From positions 19,596 to 83,595 of the forward strand of contig NZ_JAFFPU010000068.1 of NCBI RefSeq assembly GCF_016919175.1: a stretch of DNA of 64,000 bases, read 5' to 3'. The notes beneath the pieces are model-generated. The model worked only from the letters and a program-made list of their open reading frames with translations. It searched no databases and was not told where the DNA came from. The translations under genes and the position numbers were made by a program. This document shows positions 14,443 through 26,428 of this stretch, in pieces. Source of the DNA: Leptospira ainlahdjerensis (GTDB lineage: Bacteria > Spirochaetota > Leptospiria > Leptospirales > Leptospiraceae). Positions within the stretch are counted from its first letter, which is position 1; each line of letters begins with the position of its first letter.

Positions 14443-15108
14443 TTAAATTCTGCGTTTTGAAAATATATAAACGTAATATGCATCCGCGATAAAAACCAAA
14501 ATTCCAAGGCATAATACGAAGTATTCATTCGGAAAGTATAAGAATAAGAATACGGTAAAGAATACGGTTCCTAAAAACTTGCACCAGGCGATCGGATATG
14601 AGAATAATTTAGAATCGTCCATGCTCAAAAATAAAACCGGATAAATCGCCGAAATAAAAAGATTGAGGATGTATGCGGAATTCGATCCGGTAAAAAGATC
14701 GTACCGATTTATGTAATAAGTATAGATCAGGGCGCCCCAGGAAATCAATAAGACAAACAGTAAAACTCTATATTCTAAAATACTTATGGGTATTCTGAAT
14801 TGTTTTTGTCCGAATCGTATCACGTTGATGAAGATGAAGATGTCCAGAATAAACGCGATTTTATAACCCCAGTTTAGAACGATCCCCATGTCTTCTTGGA
14901 TTACGAAACCCCAGAGGAATTCCCAAACGATATTTCCACAGGCTATAAATACCGGCATTTCAATAAATTGTTTCCGATTGGAATCGGCTATCAGCGCGTA
15001 ATAAACGTAGGCCCAAAAAATCACTCCTACAAATAGGAAGAAATTTTCAAGCGGAGAGAATTTTCCGAGATAATACGGGTCCGTCAGTATTTTTTGCCAG
15101 AATTCCAT
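14443..15108 (-). CDS. Pyr4/PaxB-like integral membrane terpene cyclase candidate
   Basis: A 221-aa protein with about seven hydrophobic helices. The fungal and bacterial transmembrane terpene cyclases (Pyr4, PaxB type) have a Glu in a conserved WEF segment and an Asp in the last helix; here they appear as NIVWEFLWGFV with E63 and IADAYYVYIF with D209. Length and helix spacing also fit. By family knowledge such enzymes protonate epoxidised or olefinic prenyl chains. The ATG is preceded by GGGGAG inside the end of the upstream oxygenase-like gene, three bases apart, and three bases separate it from the 1763-aa regulator. The match rests on two short motifs plus topology, so another seven-helix family is possible. 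Confidence 0.6.
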   Translation of the reverse strand: MEFWQKILTDPYYLGKFSPLENFFLFVGVIFWAYVYYALIADSNRKQFIEMPVFIACGNIVWEFLWGFVIQEDMGIVLNWGYKIAFILDIFIFINVIRFGQKQFRIPISILEYRVLLFVLLISWGALIYTYYINRYDLFTGSNSAYILNLFISAIYPVLFLSMDDSKLFSYPIAWCKFLGTVFFTVFLFLYFPNEYFVLCLGILVFIADAYYVYIFSKRRI

Positions 15109-15111
15109 CGT

Positions 15112-16230
<1,119 letters not shown>

Positions 16231-16326
16231 GAACTTTCCTTATTCGAGTCACAAAGTTTCCATATCCTGGATACGGTGAAAAGAAAAATAACTTTCCAAA
16301 ATTCTAAAATTAAAAAGAGTTTGCCA

Positions 16327-17736
16327 ATGCAAAATGCGAATATCAATTTTCTAAAACATTCTAAAATAATTCTTTTTGTATGTATCGTTTTTCTGATGAG
16401 TTTTTCTTCCCTGCTCGGGGTCGGCCTTTTTCAACCTTCGCATAATACGCGCTACGCGGGAATGGCAGGAGTCAATCTCGCGATCGGCGGCTCTTCTATG
16501 GATATTGCGACCAATCCGGCTAATCTTACAGTCAATCCAAAGGGCGGATTAGAATTCGGCATCGGGCTTCCTTATATTCGCTCCACTTACAAGGATCGCC
16601 TCTCCGACACAAACGCCGACTACGCTTATACAAATTCTCAAAATTATAATATACTTGCACCGTTGCCTTATTTCGGCCTTAACGTTCCTATCACAAATCG
16701 ATTGAATTACGGAATCGGAGTCTATATCCCCGGCGGTGGAAACGGTCAAGTCGACGGGATTCTCCGGGTGACGCCTAACGGACAATCTTTTCGCGATTGG
16801 TCCGGAATCGATATTCCAGGTCCGATCGGAGACAGTAGAAAGATCAAGGAAGATCTTTTGACTACCTTTTACGTTGTAAAGATGACTAACGCGCTTGCGT
16901 ATAAGTTCGGGAATCTTTCGGTCGGTCTTGGTATCGAAGCGATTTATTCGAGACAGATCGCCTATCAAAGATTTTACGATATCACTCATACGTTGGAGGT
17001 TCCGGGACAAGGTTTCGATTATCGAAGCAGAAACGCGTATTCTATGGGCGCTATATTCGGTTTCAATTATACGTTTACAGATTGGTTCAAAGCCGGATAT
17101 TCCTATCAAACTAGAAATATTCTTCCTCTGGACGGCGGAATGCAGGTTGGAATCGGGGACGTAAACAATTACAGAAGAACCGGGGTTTCCGCGACCTTTA
17201 ATCTACCGGAGAAACACGGCGTCGGTTTTTCTTTTGGGAATGAGAATTTTTGTTTAGGCATAGATTTTCTCTACTACAATTACAATTCATATAATCAAAG
17301 TTTTAAACAGACATTGGAAGATCCTTGGTTTCCGACTGCGTTCGGAAAAACGAATACGGTCTCGCAAAATATTGCGTATCACGATGCGTGGGCGGGGGCT
17401 GTCGGTTTCGAATATAAGTCCGACTCTTTTGCATATCGAACGGGGTATCGTTACAATACGGGTGTCGTTCGTTCGGAAGGGATGAGCGCTTTACAGGCGG
17501 GGATCATGGTTCAACAATTGGCTACTCTCGGTCTCAGTTTTCTTTCCGGAAGCTGGAGTTTTGATCTCGCTCTCAACTATCTTTTTTCAAAAAAGATAGT
17601 CGCGTCACAAGGAAACGACTGGGCCGTGTTGCATTCCGTATTCGGTCCGAACGACATTCGAGTTCTTAATTATTCTCAGTCCTTACAATCGGATGTGCCT
17701 GCGATTCTGTTCGGAGTTTCCTACCGATTTCAGTGA
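16327..17736 (+). CDS. FadL/OmpP1/TodX-family outer-membrane transport protein
   Basis: A 469-aa outer-membrane beta-barrel of the family importing hydrophobic compounds such as fatty acids and aromatic hydrocarbons. After a signal peptide (hydrophobic core [18 protein letters not shown]) it shows the family N-terminal plug features: [25 protein letters not shown]. Alternating aromatic strands follow to a final VSYRF segment. I chose ATG 16327 because the signal peptide begins there; the frame is open back to 16147 but that part overlaps the divergent gene. The 96-base intergenic region shared with the DUF2236 gene suggests joint control, and a hydrophobic substrate for that oxygenase is a reasonable inference. 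Confidence 0.85.
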   Translation: MQNANINFLKHSKIILFVCIVFLMSFSSLLGVGLFQPSHNTRYAGMAGVNLAIGGSSMDIATNPANLTVNPKGGLEFGIGLPYIRSTYKDRLSDTNADYAYTNSQNYNILAPLPYFGLNVPITNRLNYGIGVYIPGGGNGQVDGILRVTPNGQSFRDWSGIDIPGPIGDSRKIKEDLLTTFYVVKMTNALAYKFGNLSVGLGIEAIYSRQIAYQRFYDITHTLEVPGQGFDYRSRNAYSMGAIFGFNYTFTDWFKAGYSYQTRNILPLDGGMQVGIGDVNNYRRTGVSATFNLPEKHGVGFSFGNENFCLGIDFLYYNYNSYNQSFKQTLEDPWFPTAFGKTNTVSQNIAYHDAWAGAVGFEYKSDSFAYRTGYRYNTGVVRSEGMSALQAGIMVQQLATLGLSFLSGSWSFDLALNYLFSKKIVASQGNDWAVLHSVFGPNDIRVLNYSQSLQSDVPAILFGVSYRFQ

Positions 17737-17801
17737 GATCTTTCGGATGGAATCCTTTCTCTTCTTGACCTCATAAGTGTTACGAGTTTATCTATCCGTC
17801 A

Positions 17802-18482
17802 ATGACTTTGCTGGATTGGGAAAACATTCGACATCCGGTTTTATTGACCTTGAGCGTAAGCGCTCTCTCAACTTCGTTCGCCACCATCTTAGGAGTGTTA
17901 GGCGCCTATCTATTGTGCAAGAGTAGATTTATTGGAAAGGAGTTGTTGGATTCGATTCTTACGCTACCGCTGGTTCTGCCGCCGACCGTACTTGGTTATT
18001 ATCTTTTGGTTCTTTTTGGAAAAAAAGGATTCGTAGGATCCTTCTTAACGGATTATTTTCATTTTAGCGTTTTGTTTCATTGGTCTGGCGCGGTGATCGC
18101 TTCGGTTTTGGTTTCCTTTCCGCTCGTCTACCGGTCTGCAAGAGCGGCTTTTGAGGAAGTGGATCCTGATCTGGAGGATACGGCGAAAACTTTAGGAAAG
18201 GGGAATTTCGCAGTCTTTTGGGAAATTCTTCTTCCACTTTCTTGGAGAGGAATCCTTGCCGGGGCAATGCTTGCTTACGCAAGAGGGATGGGAGAATTCG
18301 GAGCGACGCTCATGATCGCAGGGAATATTCCCGAAAGGACTCAAACGCTTTCTCTTGCAATTTACGAGGCTGTCCAATCCGGGAATGAAGCCGTAGCGTT
18401 TTATCTTGTAGTTTTGACTTCGATTCTTTCCGTCGTTATTCTCACGACGTCTACAAAACTCTTAAAAAAACCTCACTGGTAA
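17802..18482 (+). CDS. modB: ModB, molybdate ABC transporter permease
   Basis: A 226-aa inner-membrane permease with five to six helices. It has the ModB-type N-terminus (LTLSVSALSTSFATILGVLGAYLL), LPLVLPPTVLGYYLL, and the EAA loop region AKTLGKGNFAVFWEILLPLSWRGILAGAMLAYARGMGEFGATLM that docks with the ATPase. It is first of modB-modA-modC, with modA 12 bases later. Gene order BAC is unusual against the common ABC but the three proteins are clear. Sulfate or tungstate specificity cannot be excluded from the permease alone. Confidence 0.9.
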   Translation: MTLLDWENIRHPVLLTLSVSALSTSFATILGVLGAYLLCKSRFIGKELLDSILTLPLVLPPTVLGYYLLVLFGKKGFVGSFLTDYFHFSVLFHWSGAVIASVLVSFPLVYRSARAAFEEVDPDLEDTAKTLGKGNFAVFWEILLPLSWRGILAGAMLAYARGMGEFGATLMIAGNIPERTQTLSLAIYEAVQSGNEAVAFYLVVLTSILSVVILTTSTKLLKKPHW

Positions 18483-18494
18483 GATTCATAAAAA

Positions 18495-19268
18495 ATGAAT
18501 ATTCTAAAAATTGTATTTATTTTTTCTTTAATGAAATTAATTTTATTTACTTCCCTTTTTGCAGAAGAAGAACCTCAACTTCTGGTTTTCGCGGCTTCGA
18601 GTCTATCCCAAGTTTTTTCCGAAATAGGAAAGGAATTCGAAAAAAAACATTCCAGAAAAGTTGTTTTTAATTTTTCAGCTTCCGGGATTTTACTTCGACA
18701 AATCGAAAACGGAGCTCCTGCCGATGTTTTTGCGTCCGCAGATCAGGAGAGTGTGGAAAGCGGATTGGAGAACCAGCTCTTTGATCGAAAATCCAAGAGA
18801 AATTTTGTAAGAAATCGATTGGTTCTCGTCGTTCCGAAAGAAGCCACTTCGGTGATAGAGTCCGTCTTTCAACTTAAGGAAAACTTCGTTCGGAAAATCG
18901 CACTCGGGAATCCGTCGACGGTTCCCGCTGGAAAATATGCGAAAGAGTTTCTCGAGAATGAAAAAATATACGAGGTTCTGAAAGATAAATTCATCCCGGG
19001 TGAAAACGTGAGACAGGTTTTAGAATACGTTGCGAGGGGAGAAGTGGATGCGGGTTTTGTTTACAGGACGGACGCGATTCTTAAAAAGGAGAAGGTTCGA
19101 ATTGTGACGGACGTTCTAAAAACCAAACCGATTCTTTATCCGATCGTCATCGTATCCAAAACTTCCCTGCCGAAAGAGTCCAAACTTTTTATTGAATTTG
19201 TATCATCCCCGGAAGCTCGTAAAATATTTGAAAAGTATCATTTTGAAATCGGAAAAGAGTCGAATTAA
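18495..19268 (+). CDS. modA: ModA, molybdate-binding periplasmic protein
   Basis: A 257-aa solute-binding protein with signal peptide (to LFAEEE). The ModA ligand motifs are clear: FAASSLSQVFSEIGKEFE, NFSASGILLRQIENGAPADVFASAD, GNPSTVPAGKYAKEFLE and the GEVDAGFVYRTDA segment that closes over the oxyanion. It delivers molybdate (or tungstate) to ModB. Placed between the permease and the ATPase genes. Confidence 0.93.
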   Translation: MNILKIVFIFSLMKLILFTSLFAEEEPQLLVFAASSLSQVFSEIGKEFEKKHSRKVVFNFSASGILLRQIENGAPADVFASADQESVESGLENQLFDRKSKRNFVRNRLVLVVPKEATSVIESVFQLKENFVRKIALGNPSTVPAGKYAKEFLENEKIYEVLKDKFIPGENVRQVLEYVARGEVDAGFVYRTDAILKKEKVRIVTDVLKTKPILYPIVIVSKTSLPKESKLFIEFVSSPEARKIFEKYHFEIGKESN

Positions 19269-19321
19269 CGGTTTTCAAAGTGTGAAAAATTTTATAGGAA
19301 ATCAAAGATGAGTAAAACCGA

Positions 19322-20029
19322 TTGTCTCTTGAAATAAAAATTCACAAAACGTTCCGGGATGGGGATCGAAATTTTCTTCTGGATCTTGATTTTTCATTTC
19401 AAAAAAATTTTTTATTGATCTACGGACCTTCCGGATCCGGAAAAACTCTGACTTTGAAAACGATCGCCGGCTTGATTCGCCCCGATCAAGGGAATATTTC
19501 GTTTTGTAAGAAGGTTTTTTTTGACGGAGATAAAAAGTTTGATCTTCCCGTACAGAAACGAAACGTCGGTTATCTCCCTCAAGGTTATTCTCTTTTTCCC
19601 CATCTTTCCGTAAGAAGGAATTTGGAGTTTGGTTTGAAAAAAACGTTTCGCTGGAAACTGAAAGATTCGGATCAAAAAAGAGTCGGTGAAATATTAGAAT
19701 TATTTGAAATTGCGAATCTTTCCGAAAGTTATCCAAAAAATCTTTCCGGTGGACAAAAACAAAGGGTGGCTCTCGCCCGCGCGCTTGTAAAAAAACCAGA
19801 CCTCCTTCTTTTAGACGAACCCTTTGCCGCTCTCAATTCGGAACTAAAAAACAGAATGAGAGAGGAGTTGGTAAGGATTCAAAAGCTCTATCAAATTCCT
19901 GTTCTGATCGTTTCACATGATCGAAACGATTCTACTTTTTTTTCAGGAGAAACGCTCTCGATCGAAAACGGAACTATATTCAAAAAAATAAATCCTTTTA
20001 GAGAAAGGAGAGCCGGTCGCAAAGTTTAA
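19322..20029 (+). CDS. modC: ModC-like ABC transporter ATPase
   Basis: A 235-aa ABC ATPase with Walker A GPSGSGKT (about residue 40), Q-loop YLPQGYSLFP, signature LSGGQKQRVALARAL, Walker B LLLLDEPFAAL and a switch His in IVSHDR. It lacks the C-terminal MOP/TOBE domain of full-length ModC (about 350 aa), so it should not bind molybdate for feedback. The start is TTG at 19322; an ATG at 19309 runs into a stop in another frame. It ends 178 bases before the convergent cysA end, a stretch in which I see no clear terminator. Confidence 0.88.
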   Translation: MSLEIKIHKTFRDGDRNFLLDLDFSFQKNFLLIYGPSGSGKTLTLKTIAGLIRPDQGNISFCKKVFFDGDKKFDLPVQKRNVGYLPQGYSLFPHLSVRRNLEFGLKKTFRWKLKDSDQKRVGEILELFEIANLSESYPKNLSGGQKQRVALARALVKKPDLLLLDEPFAALNSELKNRMREELVRIQKLYQIPVLIVSHDRNDSTFFSGETLSIENGTIFKKINPFRERRAGRKV

Positions 20030-20206
20030 TTATTTTTTGAGGATTTGCTTTTTCGATCAAAATGAGAATCGATTTTTTGGAATCTCGAATTCGGATTTAA
20101 AGTCCTTTGTAAATTTGGGGACCTTCGATCGAGAGGAAAAGAATTCTTCGAGTCGGAAATCAAGACGGAATCGAAAAAAGAACATTCAAGACCGAGGAAC
20201 CGAATT

Positions 20207-21289
<1,083 letters not shown>

Positions 21290-21291
21290 GA

Positions 21292-22131
21292 TTATACCTT
21301 CTCTTGGAGCAATGTTTCTTTTTTGGTGACCTTGATTTTTCTTTCCAGGATCTGCTTTGCTACGAGTGTGATTAAGGATAAGAATACGAGAAGGGAGGCG
21401 GCTGAGAACGCGCCCACCGAGTTGTATTCGTTATAAAGTACTTCGATCTGTAACGGCAACGTATTCGTTTGTCCACGGATATGTCCTGATAAAACGGATA
21501 CGGCTCCGAATTCTCCCATGGCTCTTGCGTTGCAGAGTATGATTCCGTATAACAGTCCGTATTTGATTCCGGGCACTACGATCTTTAAAAAAACTTTGAG
21601 GGCGGATGCTCCGAGTAACAATCCCGCTTCTTCCTCTTCGACTCCCTGCGACTCGAGCACGGGTATCAATTCTCTTGTGACGAAGGGAAGAGTGATAAAA
21701 ACGGTCGCAATTACGAGTCCGGGTGTGTTGAAGACGATCCTGATATCCATTTCCTCGAGAAAAGGACCGAACCACCCCTGTCTTCCAAATAGAAGAATGA
21801 AGATCAGACCGGAGATCACGGGCGAAACCGAAAACGGTGAATCGATGACGGTCAAAAGCCAACTCTTTCCGGGAAACTCGAACCTTGTCACGGCGAAGGA
21901 CGAAACTATACCGAAGAAGGTGTTTAACGGAACCGCGATGACAACGACCAATAACGTAAGTTTAAACGCGGAAATCGTATCCGGTTCCTGTATCCCTTCC
22001 AGATAAGCGCCGATTCCTTTTGAGAACGCTTCGTGAAAAACTGTGTAAATCGGAAGTAGTAAAATCAAACCTGTAAATAAAAAGACCAAGCCGATCAGAA
22101 TACTACGAGTTAATAAGGATTCTTGTCTCAT
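21292..22131 (-). CDS. cysW: CysW, sulfate ABC transporter permease
   Basis: A 279-aa inner-membrane permease of the sulfate transporter. It has about six helices, [20 protein letters not shown] typical of CysW, and the EAA loop [44 protein letters not shown]. It overlaps cysT by four bases (ATGA) and is followed by cysA after two bases, an arrangement expected for coupled translation of a heterodimeric channel. Confidence 0.93.
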   Translation of the reverse strand: MRQESLLTRSILIGLVFLFTGLILLLPIYTVFHEAFSKGIGAYLEGIQEPDTISAFKLTLLVVVIAVPLNTFFGIVSSFAVTRFEFPGKSWLLTVIDSPFSVSPVISGLIFILLFGRQGWFGPFLEEMDIRIVFNTPGLVIATVFITLPFVTRELIPVLESQGVEEEEAGLLLGASALKVFLKIVVPGIKYGLLYGIILCNARAMGEFGAVSVLSGHIRGQTNTLPLQIEVLYNEYNSVGAFSAASLLVFLSLITLVAKQILERKIKVTKKETLLQEKV

Positions 22132-22964
22132 CCCTTTCTCCTAACGGATATCGTCTGAAGAATATTAATACCTAATAATATACTAAAAGAGATTACCAAC
22201 ATGATAAATGCGATTCCTGTGGCCTCTTCGTATTCGTATTGTTCGAGTTTTGTCACGATCAACAAAGGAAGAATTTCGGTCTTACCGGGAAGATTTCCTG
22301 AGATAAAAACCACAGATCCGTATTCTCCGATCCCTCTCGCGAACGCCATCGCGGCCCCGGTTACCATCGGGGGAACGAGTTCGGGTAAGATGATTCTTCT
22401 AAAAATTTGCCAACGATTCGCTCCGAGACAGTATGCGGATTCTTCCAGTTCCTTTGGGAATTCCTCCAATACAGGTTGGATGGTTCTGACCACGAAAGGA
22501 AATCCTATAAAGACGAGTGCAATTACGATGCCGATCGGCGTGTAAGCGATTTTGATCCCATAGGGGTCTAAAAGTTTTCCGATGATTCCGTTCTTTGTAT
22601 AGATGGTGGTTAACGCGATTCCGGCAACGGCGGTTGGTAGCATAAAGGGAAGATCCACCAAGGAATCCAAAAGCGATTTTCCAGGGAATTCGTATCGAAC
22701 GAGAACCCACGCGAATAAAAATCCTATAAATAGATTCAAAAACGCGGCGATCGCCCCCGCACCAAAGCTCAAGTAAAGAGCTGATAAAATTCTTTCGTTC
22801 GAGAGTAGTTTCCAAAAACCTCCCCATCCGATTCCCGTACTTTTGAGAAAGAGCGCGCCTAAGGGAATGATCACCAAAAGACTCAGGTAGGTGACGGTGA
22901 GTCCGAGGCTGATTCCGAAAGCTGACTTTCCGTAGGGTTTGGTTCTTACGTTCAAAATGGACAC
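22128..22964 (-). CDS. cysT: CysT (CysU), sulfate ABC transporter permease
   Basis: The 278-aa partner permease of CysW. Family features include the N-terminal [25 protein letters not shown] helix, [19 protein letters not shown], and the EAA segment [45 protein letters not shown]. It lies 25 bases after the binding-protein gene and overlaps cysW by four bases. Confidence 0.94.
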   Translation of the reverse strand: MSILNVRTKPYGKSAFGISLGLTVTYLSLLVIIPLGALFLKSTGIGWGGFWKLLSNERILSALYLSFGAGAIAAFLNLFIGFLFAWVLVRYEFPGKSLLDSLVDLPFMLPTAVAGIALTTIYTKNGIIGKLLDPYGIKIAYTPIGIVIALVFIGFPFVVRTIQPVLEEFPKELEESAYCLGANRWQIFRRIILPELVPPMVTGAAMAFARGIGEYGSVVFISGNLPGKTEILPLLIVTKLEQYEYEEATGIAFIMLVISFSILLGINILQTISVRRKG

Positions 22965-22989
22965 TGGGTTTCCCTTTTTTTGAAACGAT

Positions 22990-24000
22990 CTACTTCGAAT
23001 AGACTTGGTCGAAAATTCCGCCTTCCGCGAAATGTTTTTCCTGCGCCTTTTTCCAAGAACCTTCCAGATCCCGAATCGTAAACAGTTTCAAATTTTTGAA
23101 TATACTTTTATACTTTGCTAATACTTTAGAGTCGGTCGGTCGATAGTAATTTTTCGCAATCACTTCCTGTCCTTCCGGTGTATATAAGAATTTCAGATAG
23201 CTCTCGGCCACCCTCGACGTTCTGTGTTTTTCCGCGTTTTTTGTAACAACCGCGACGGAAGGTTCGGCGAGGATACTGAGCGAAGGAAAGACAATTTCCA
23301 CTTGAGAGTTCGGTTGGTTTGCGGTTTCTCGGAGGGCAAGATGGGCTTCGTTTTCCCAGGATATCAAAACGTCCCCGATTCCTCTTTGTACGAAAGTTGT
23401 TAGAGATCCTCTGGCTCCCGAATCCAAAACAAGAACGTTCTTATAGAGATTTTTAACAAAACCCTTTGCTTTTTCTTCGGAACCGTATTTGCCTTTCGCA
23501 AAACCCCAGGCCGCGAGGTAATTCCATCTTGCGCCGCCTCCCGTTTTCGGATTGGGAGTTACAACTCCGATTCCCGGCTTTATTAGATCGTCCCAGTCTT
23601 TGATTCCTTTCGGATTCCCTTTTCTTACCAGAAATACGATCGCGGATGTATATGGAGAGCTTTGGTGTGGAAGAAGATTTTCCCAATCTGTTGAAAGCAA
23701 TTTTGATTTTTCGGCGATAGCTTCGATATCCTGGGCGAGTGCGAGAGTGACTACGTCGGCTTCGAGTCCGTCGATCACGGCTCTGGCCTGTTTGCCCGAA
23801 CCTCCGTGAGATTGGTTGATGACCAAGTCTTCTCCGGTTTGTTTTTTCCATTGTGCGATGAAAAGTTTGTTAATTTGAGAATAGAGTTCTCGAGTCGGAT
23901 CGTAAGACACGTTTAGAAGTTTCGTTTGTGAAAGGAGGCTGGAAGAAGCCGTTAAGAGAAGAATTGCGGTCAGGGTCAGTTTTGCTATTTTTGAGTTCAT
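22990..24000 (-). CDS. Sulfate/thiosulfate-binding periplasmic protein (Sbp/CysP)
   Basis: A solute-binding protein of about 336 aa, signal peptide ending near SSLLSQTK. Sulfate-binding protein motifs are [79 protein letters not shown] and [13 protein letters not shown] place the start at ATG 24000 because AGGA lies five bases upstream; an ATG at 24021 lies before that ribosome site. It leads the cys operon. A perfect inverted repeat lies 40 bases upstream. Whether it is Sbp or CysP cannot be decided here. Confidence 0.93.
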   Translation of the reverse strand: MNSKIAKLTLTAILLLTASSSLLSQTKLLNVSYDPTRELYSQINKLFIAQWKKQTGEDLVINQSHGGSGKQARAVIDGLEADVVTLALAQDIEAIAEKSKLLSTDWENLLPHQSSPYTSAIVFLVRKGNPKGIKDWDDLIKPGIGVVTPNPKTGGGARWNYLAAWGFAKGKYGSEEKAKGFVKNLYKNVLVLDSGARGSLTTFVQRGIGDVLISWENEAHLALRETANQPNSQVEIVFPSLSILAEPSVAVVTKNAEKHRTSRVAESYLKFLYTPEGQEVIAKNYYRPTDSKVLAKYKSIFKNLKLFTIRDLEGSWKKAQEKHFAEGGIFDQVYSK

Positions 24001-24039
24001 TTGGATCCTTCCTGGATTCATTTCTACAACAAAGCGAAC

Positions 24040-24063
24040 AAAAATCTAATAAATTAGATTTTT
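24040..24063. promoter_or_regulatory. Perfect 11-bp inverted repeat upstream of the sulfate operon
   Basis: AAAAATCTAAT, two bases, ATTAGATTTTT. It lies 40 bases upstream of the binding-protein start codon, a position that fits an operator overlapping the promoter. The repeat is AT-rich and unlike the GT-centred palindromes further upstream, so I treat it as a separate regulatory site. The regulator is unknown; sulfate operons are often controlled by LysR- or Rrf2-type proteins. Confidence 0.5.
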
Positions 24064-24174
24064 GGATCCAATATTTTTAAAGACTGCATGAAAGTAAAGA
24101 ATTTTGTGTTCCTTTCTAACTTTTCCCCCGAATGTGATTCCGTTTCCCTTGCCTAAAGTTAAGAGAAAGTTGAA

Positions 24175-24518
24175 ATCGAGAATCGTCTCTTGAAGAGGGG
24201 TTTTAGGAGTTCCTACACGGGGATTTGCGCTTACGAAATTAGAATTTTCTGAGAGAGGAAAGTCCGCCGCGGTTTCTTTCGCCATCGCTCCCCACCACCC
24301 GAAAAATCCATAACCTTACCGACAAGTTAAGAGTAGATACAACAAGAATCGTCCCGAGACAAGGTATTTTGCAGGAGTTCCTACATGAGAATTTTTTCTT
24401 GCAAAATTATGTTTTTGTGATATAGGAATGTCCCCGGAATTTTTCCCGCCACCGCTCCCCACCACCCGAAATTTGGGTGGGGCGCGCGACTTTTACAGAA
24501 GAACGTCGTAGTTCCAAC
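24175..24518. repeat. Second palindrome/hairpin array, homologous to 6.7-7.2 kb
   Basis: Two tandem related units in the roughly 680-base divergent gap between the sulfate-binding protein gene and the gene at 24677. GT-centred palindromes lie at 24202-24216, 24371-24384 (one mismatch) and an eroded one at 24505-24518. A CCACCC-7 nt-GGGTGG hairpin lies at 24462-24480, and a half copy near 24294. The segment 24309-24490 matches 6729-6900 closely, including the ACCGACAAGTT and GAGAATTTTTTCTTGCAA blocks. No gene was seen in it. Confidence 0.8.
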
Positions 24519-24676
24519 TGATTCTTCTTGAGATGCAAAATGCCTGCGGGTAAGAGGATGATTTTGAGAGGGGATTCTTTTTTCAGCACAGATTTCCGAG
24601 TCTCCAAAACCCGGAATTTCTAGCTTTTTTTCCTGGGAAAAAGGGCGGTAGGCCGATATAAAAAGGAGAGAAAGCC

Positions 24677-25693
24677 ATGGTTTCCAGAATTCAAACAGCA
24701 CTGATCGTAATTATCTCCCTTTCCGGCGGCCTTTTGTGGGCCGTTTCTCCGGATCAAACGAATTTAGGAATTTTGATTGGTGAAAATAAAGTCAATCTCA
24801 AGTTCATCAATATCTGCGTGAGCAATCTCGCACCGGCTTTGGAAGAAGGTGCGGGCGGAGATAAAACACCGCCAAACAACACAAAGGCGGAGGCGGGAAC
24901 CGCGACCAACGCTTCGACTTCGGTCCAGAATACCGGGGGAAAAGAAGAGGTTTACAAAAAGTTAAACGCTCTTCCGTCTTATACAAGTCTGAAAAAAGCA
25001 AATCAATTCGATTTTAACGGAAATATGTGGTATTATCAGAGCAATTATTCCCTTTCCTTTAAAAATCTTCGCGGTGCCCAGGGCGAGATGAAGGATCTTT
25101 ATCAAGCCACCCACGAACAATATCTCCAGAACTCAAGGGCGATTTTGGAATACGCCTCTCCTTTGATCGTTAGAAGCAACGATAAGATCGCACAACATCT
25201 CCTCCGTCTCGGATTTAGAGATCTCAAAAGTTCGGAAGATCATTTTACGACCGCTTACAATTCGGCTCCTTATCAGTTTCGGTATAAACTTCTGCTTCAT
25301 AGCGAAGGAATTAAAATCGCAAGAAGAGCGAGACGATTCGCGTTACTCGCCATGATCGCCTCCAAAACTCCAGCCGAAGACAAACCGGAATATCAATTTG
25401 TAAATCTGGACGACATCAAAGCCGCGGCTGAAAAAGAGAATATTTCCGATTACGAAAGAATCCGAAATACCATGATCAATTATATCGATAACGATCTCAT
25501 TCAGAGAAAAATAATTCCCGCCGGAGAATCGAAAGACAAATCAATTGATATATTAGAAATTCATGATGATAATTATTCGTTTATCACCTCCGGAAGAGTT
25601 TCTTTTATGGATATGAGCAACGACGAGATCAAAACGGACGATATGATTCAGAAGGAAACACTTCCGCCGATTCCGGCCAAAACCGGAAACTAA
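24677..25693 (+). CDS. Secreted helical protein of unknown function (338 aa)
   Basis: Signal peptide (IQTALIVIISLSGGLLWA), then a short Ala/Thr/Asn-rich linker (about residues 55-95) and a mainly helical domain (about 95-300) with charged amphipathic stretches such as YLQNSRAILEYASPLIVRSN and KIARRARRFALLAMIASK. The C-terminus is Asp/Pro-rich. AAGGAG precedes the ATG by about ten bases. It forms a pair with the helical secreted protein 28 bases downstream, which suggests the two work together in the periplasm. I do not recognise the family. Confidence 0.85.
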   Translation: MVSRIQTALIVIISLSGGLLWAVSPDQTNLGILIGENKVNLKFINICVSNLAPALEEGAGGDKTPPNNTKAEAGTATNASTSVQNTGGKEEVYKKLNALPSYTSLKKANQFDFNGNMWYYQSNYSLSFKNLRGAQGEMKDLYQATHEQYLQNSRAILEYASPLIVRSNDKIAQHLLRLGFRDLKSSEDHFTTAYNSAPYQFRYKLLLHSEGIKIARRARRFALLAMIASKTPAEDKPEYQFVNLDDIKAAAEKENISDYERIRNTMINYIDNDLIQRKIIPAGESKDKSIDILEIHDDNYSFITSGRVSFMDMSNDEIKTDDMIQKETLPPIPAKTGN

Positions 25694-25720
25694 ATTCGAT
25701 TCTCGAAAAGGAATAGATTC

Positions 25721-26323
25721 ATGAATCGATCCCAAAAAAGTTCGCTCTTTAGTTTTATCGTTTTGATTCTTCTCTTTCAAGGTTTTTTGGAAGCGGGAAC
25801 CCTTTCCTTTCGAGAAAAGAAAAAATCAATCGAAAGAAAAATCAAAATTTTGGAAGAATCTAAGAAGGCGATTCCTTATCACAAACAGGATGAGAACTGG
25901 ACAAAACTTCAAAATCTAAAAGAACGTTTTCAAAACTTCGCCCGTTCCGGAAGCCTTCAGGAAAGAGAAGAATCCTTGCTCCTTTTGGAAAGAGCGGTTC
26001 CTCGGATCACGACGGATTTAGCCGCCGAAGGAAAAGTTTCCGCTAAAAATCTGATCATCCATTATTCGGAAAGATATTTACAAAAAAAGAATCATCCGGA
26101 GGAAACTCCGCTCTCTCAGAAGGACGAAGAAAAATCCTCTAATTACTTTCGAATGGCCAAAGAAGAATTCAATCAAGCCGAGAAGTTTGATCGGGATCGG
26201 AATGATTTTTACGCGATCGTATTGTATGGAAGATCCATACAATATTCTTTAAAAGCGATGGATTCCCTGGATTTGGAACCTCCGAACGGTTACGAAGGAA
26301 TTCTAAGAAAGAAAACGAAATAA
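25721..26323 (+). CDS. Secreted coiled-coil-rich protein of unknown function (200 aa)
   Basis: Signal peptide (SSLFSFIVLILLFQGFLEAG) followed by a highly charged helical protein; FREKKKSIERKIKILEESKK and later stretches look like coiled coil, and the C-terminal third (FRMAKEEFNQAEKFDRDRND) resembles a single TPR-like helix pair. AAGGAA precedes the ATG. It is the second gene of a two-gene operon and ends convergent with the beta-barrel gene at 26429, with 105 bases between. Confidence 0.82.
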   Translation: MNRSQKSSLFSFIVLILLFQGFLEAGTLSFREKKKSIERKIKILEESKKAIPYHKQDENWTKLQNLKERFQNFARSGSLQEREESLLLLERAVPRITTDLAAEGKVSAKNLIIHYSERYLQKKNHPEETPLSQKDEEKSSNYFRMAKEEFNQAEKFDRDRNDFYAIVLYGRSIQYSLKAMDSLDLEPPNGYEGILRKKTK

Positions 26324-26428
26324 CCGATTTCTCCTTTTGCAATCTAAGGTTGCCGATTTTCGTTTCTAACGTTGCGGATCGTATTTCTACAAAGGTTTGT
26401 CTTTTCACTTTTTATTCTTATTTCCCGT

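Noticed and set aside
20030..20206. Bidirectional terminator between modC and cysA
   Set aside because: T-rich stretches occur, but I found no convincing stem with a following U-run.
24677..26323. Flagellar sheath proteins (FcpA/FcpB type)
   Set aside because: Both are secreted and helical, but I could not identify any specific matching segment.
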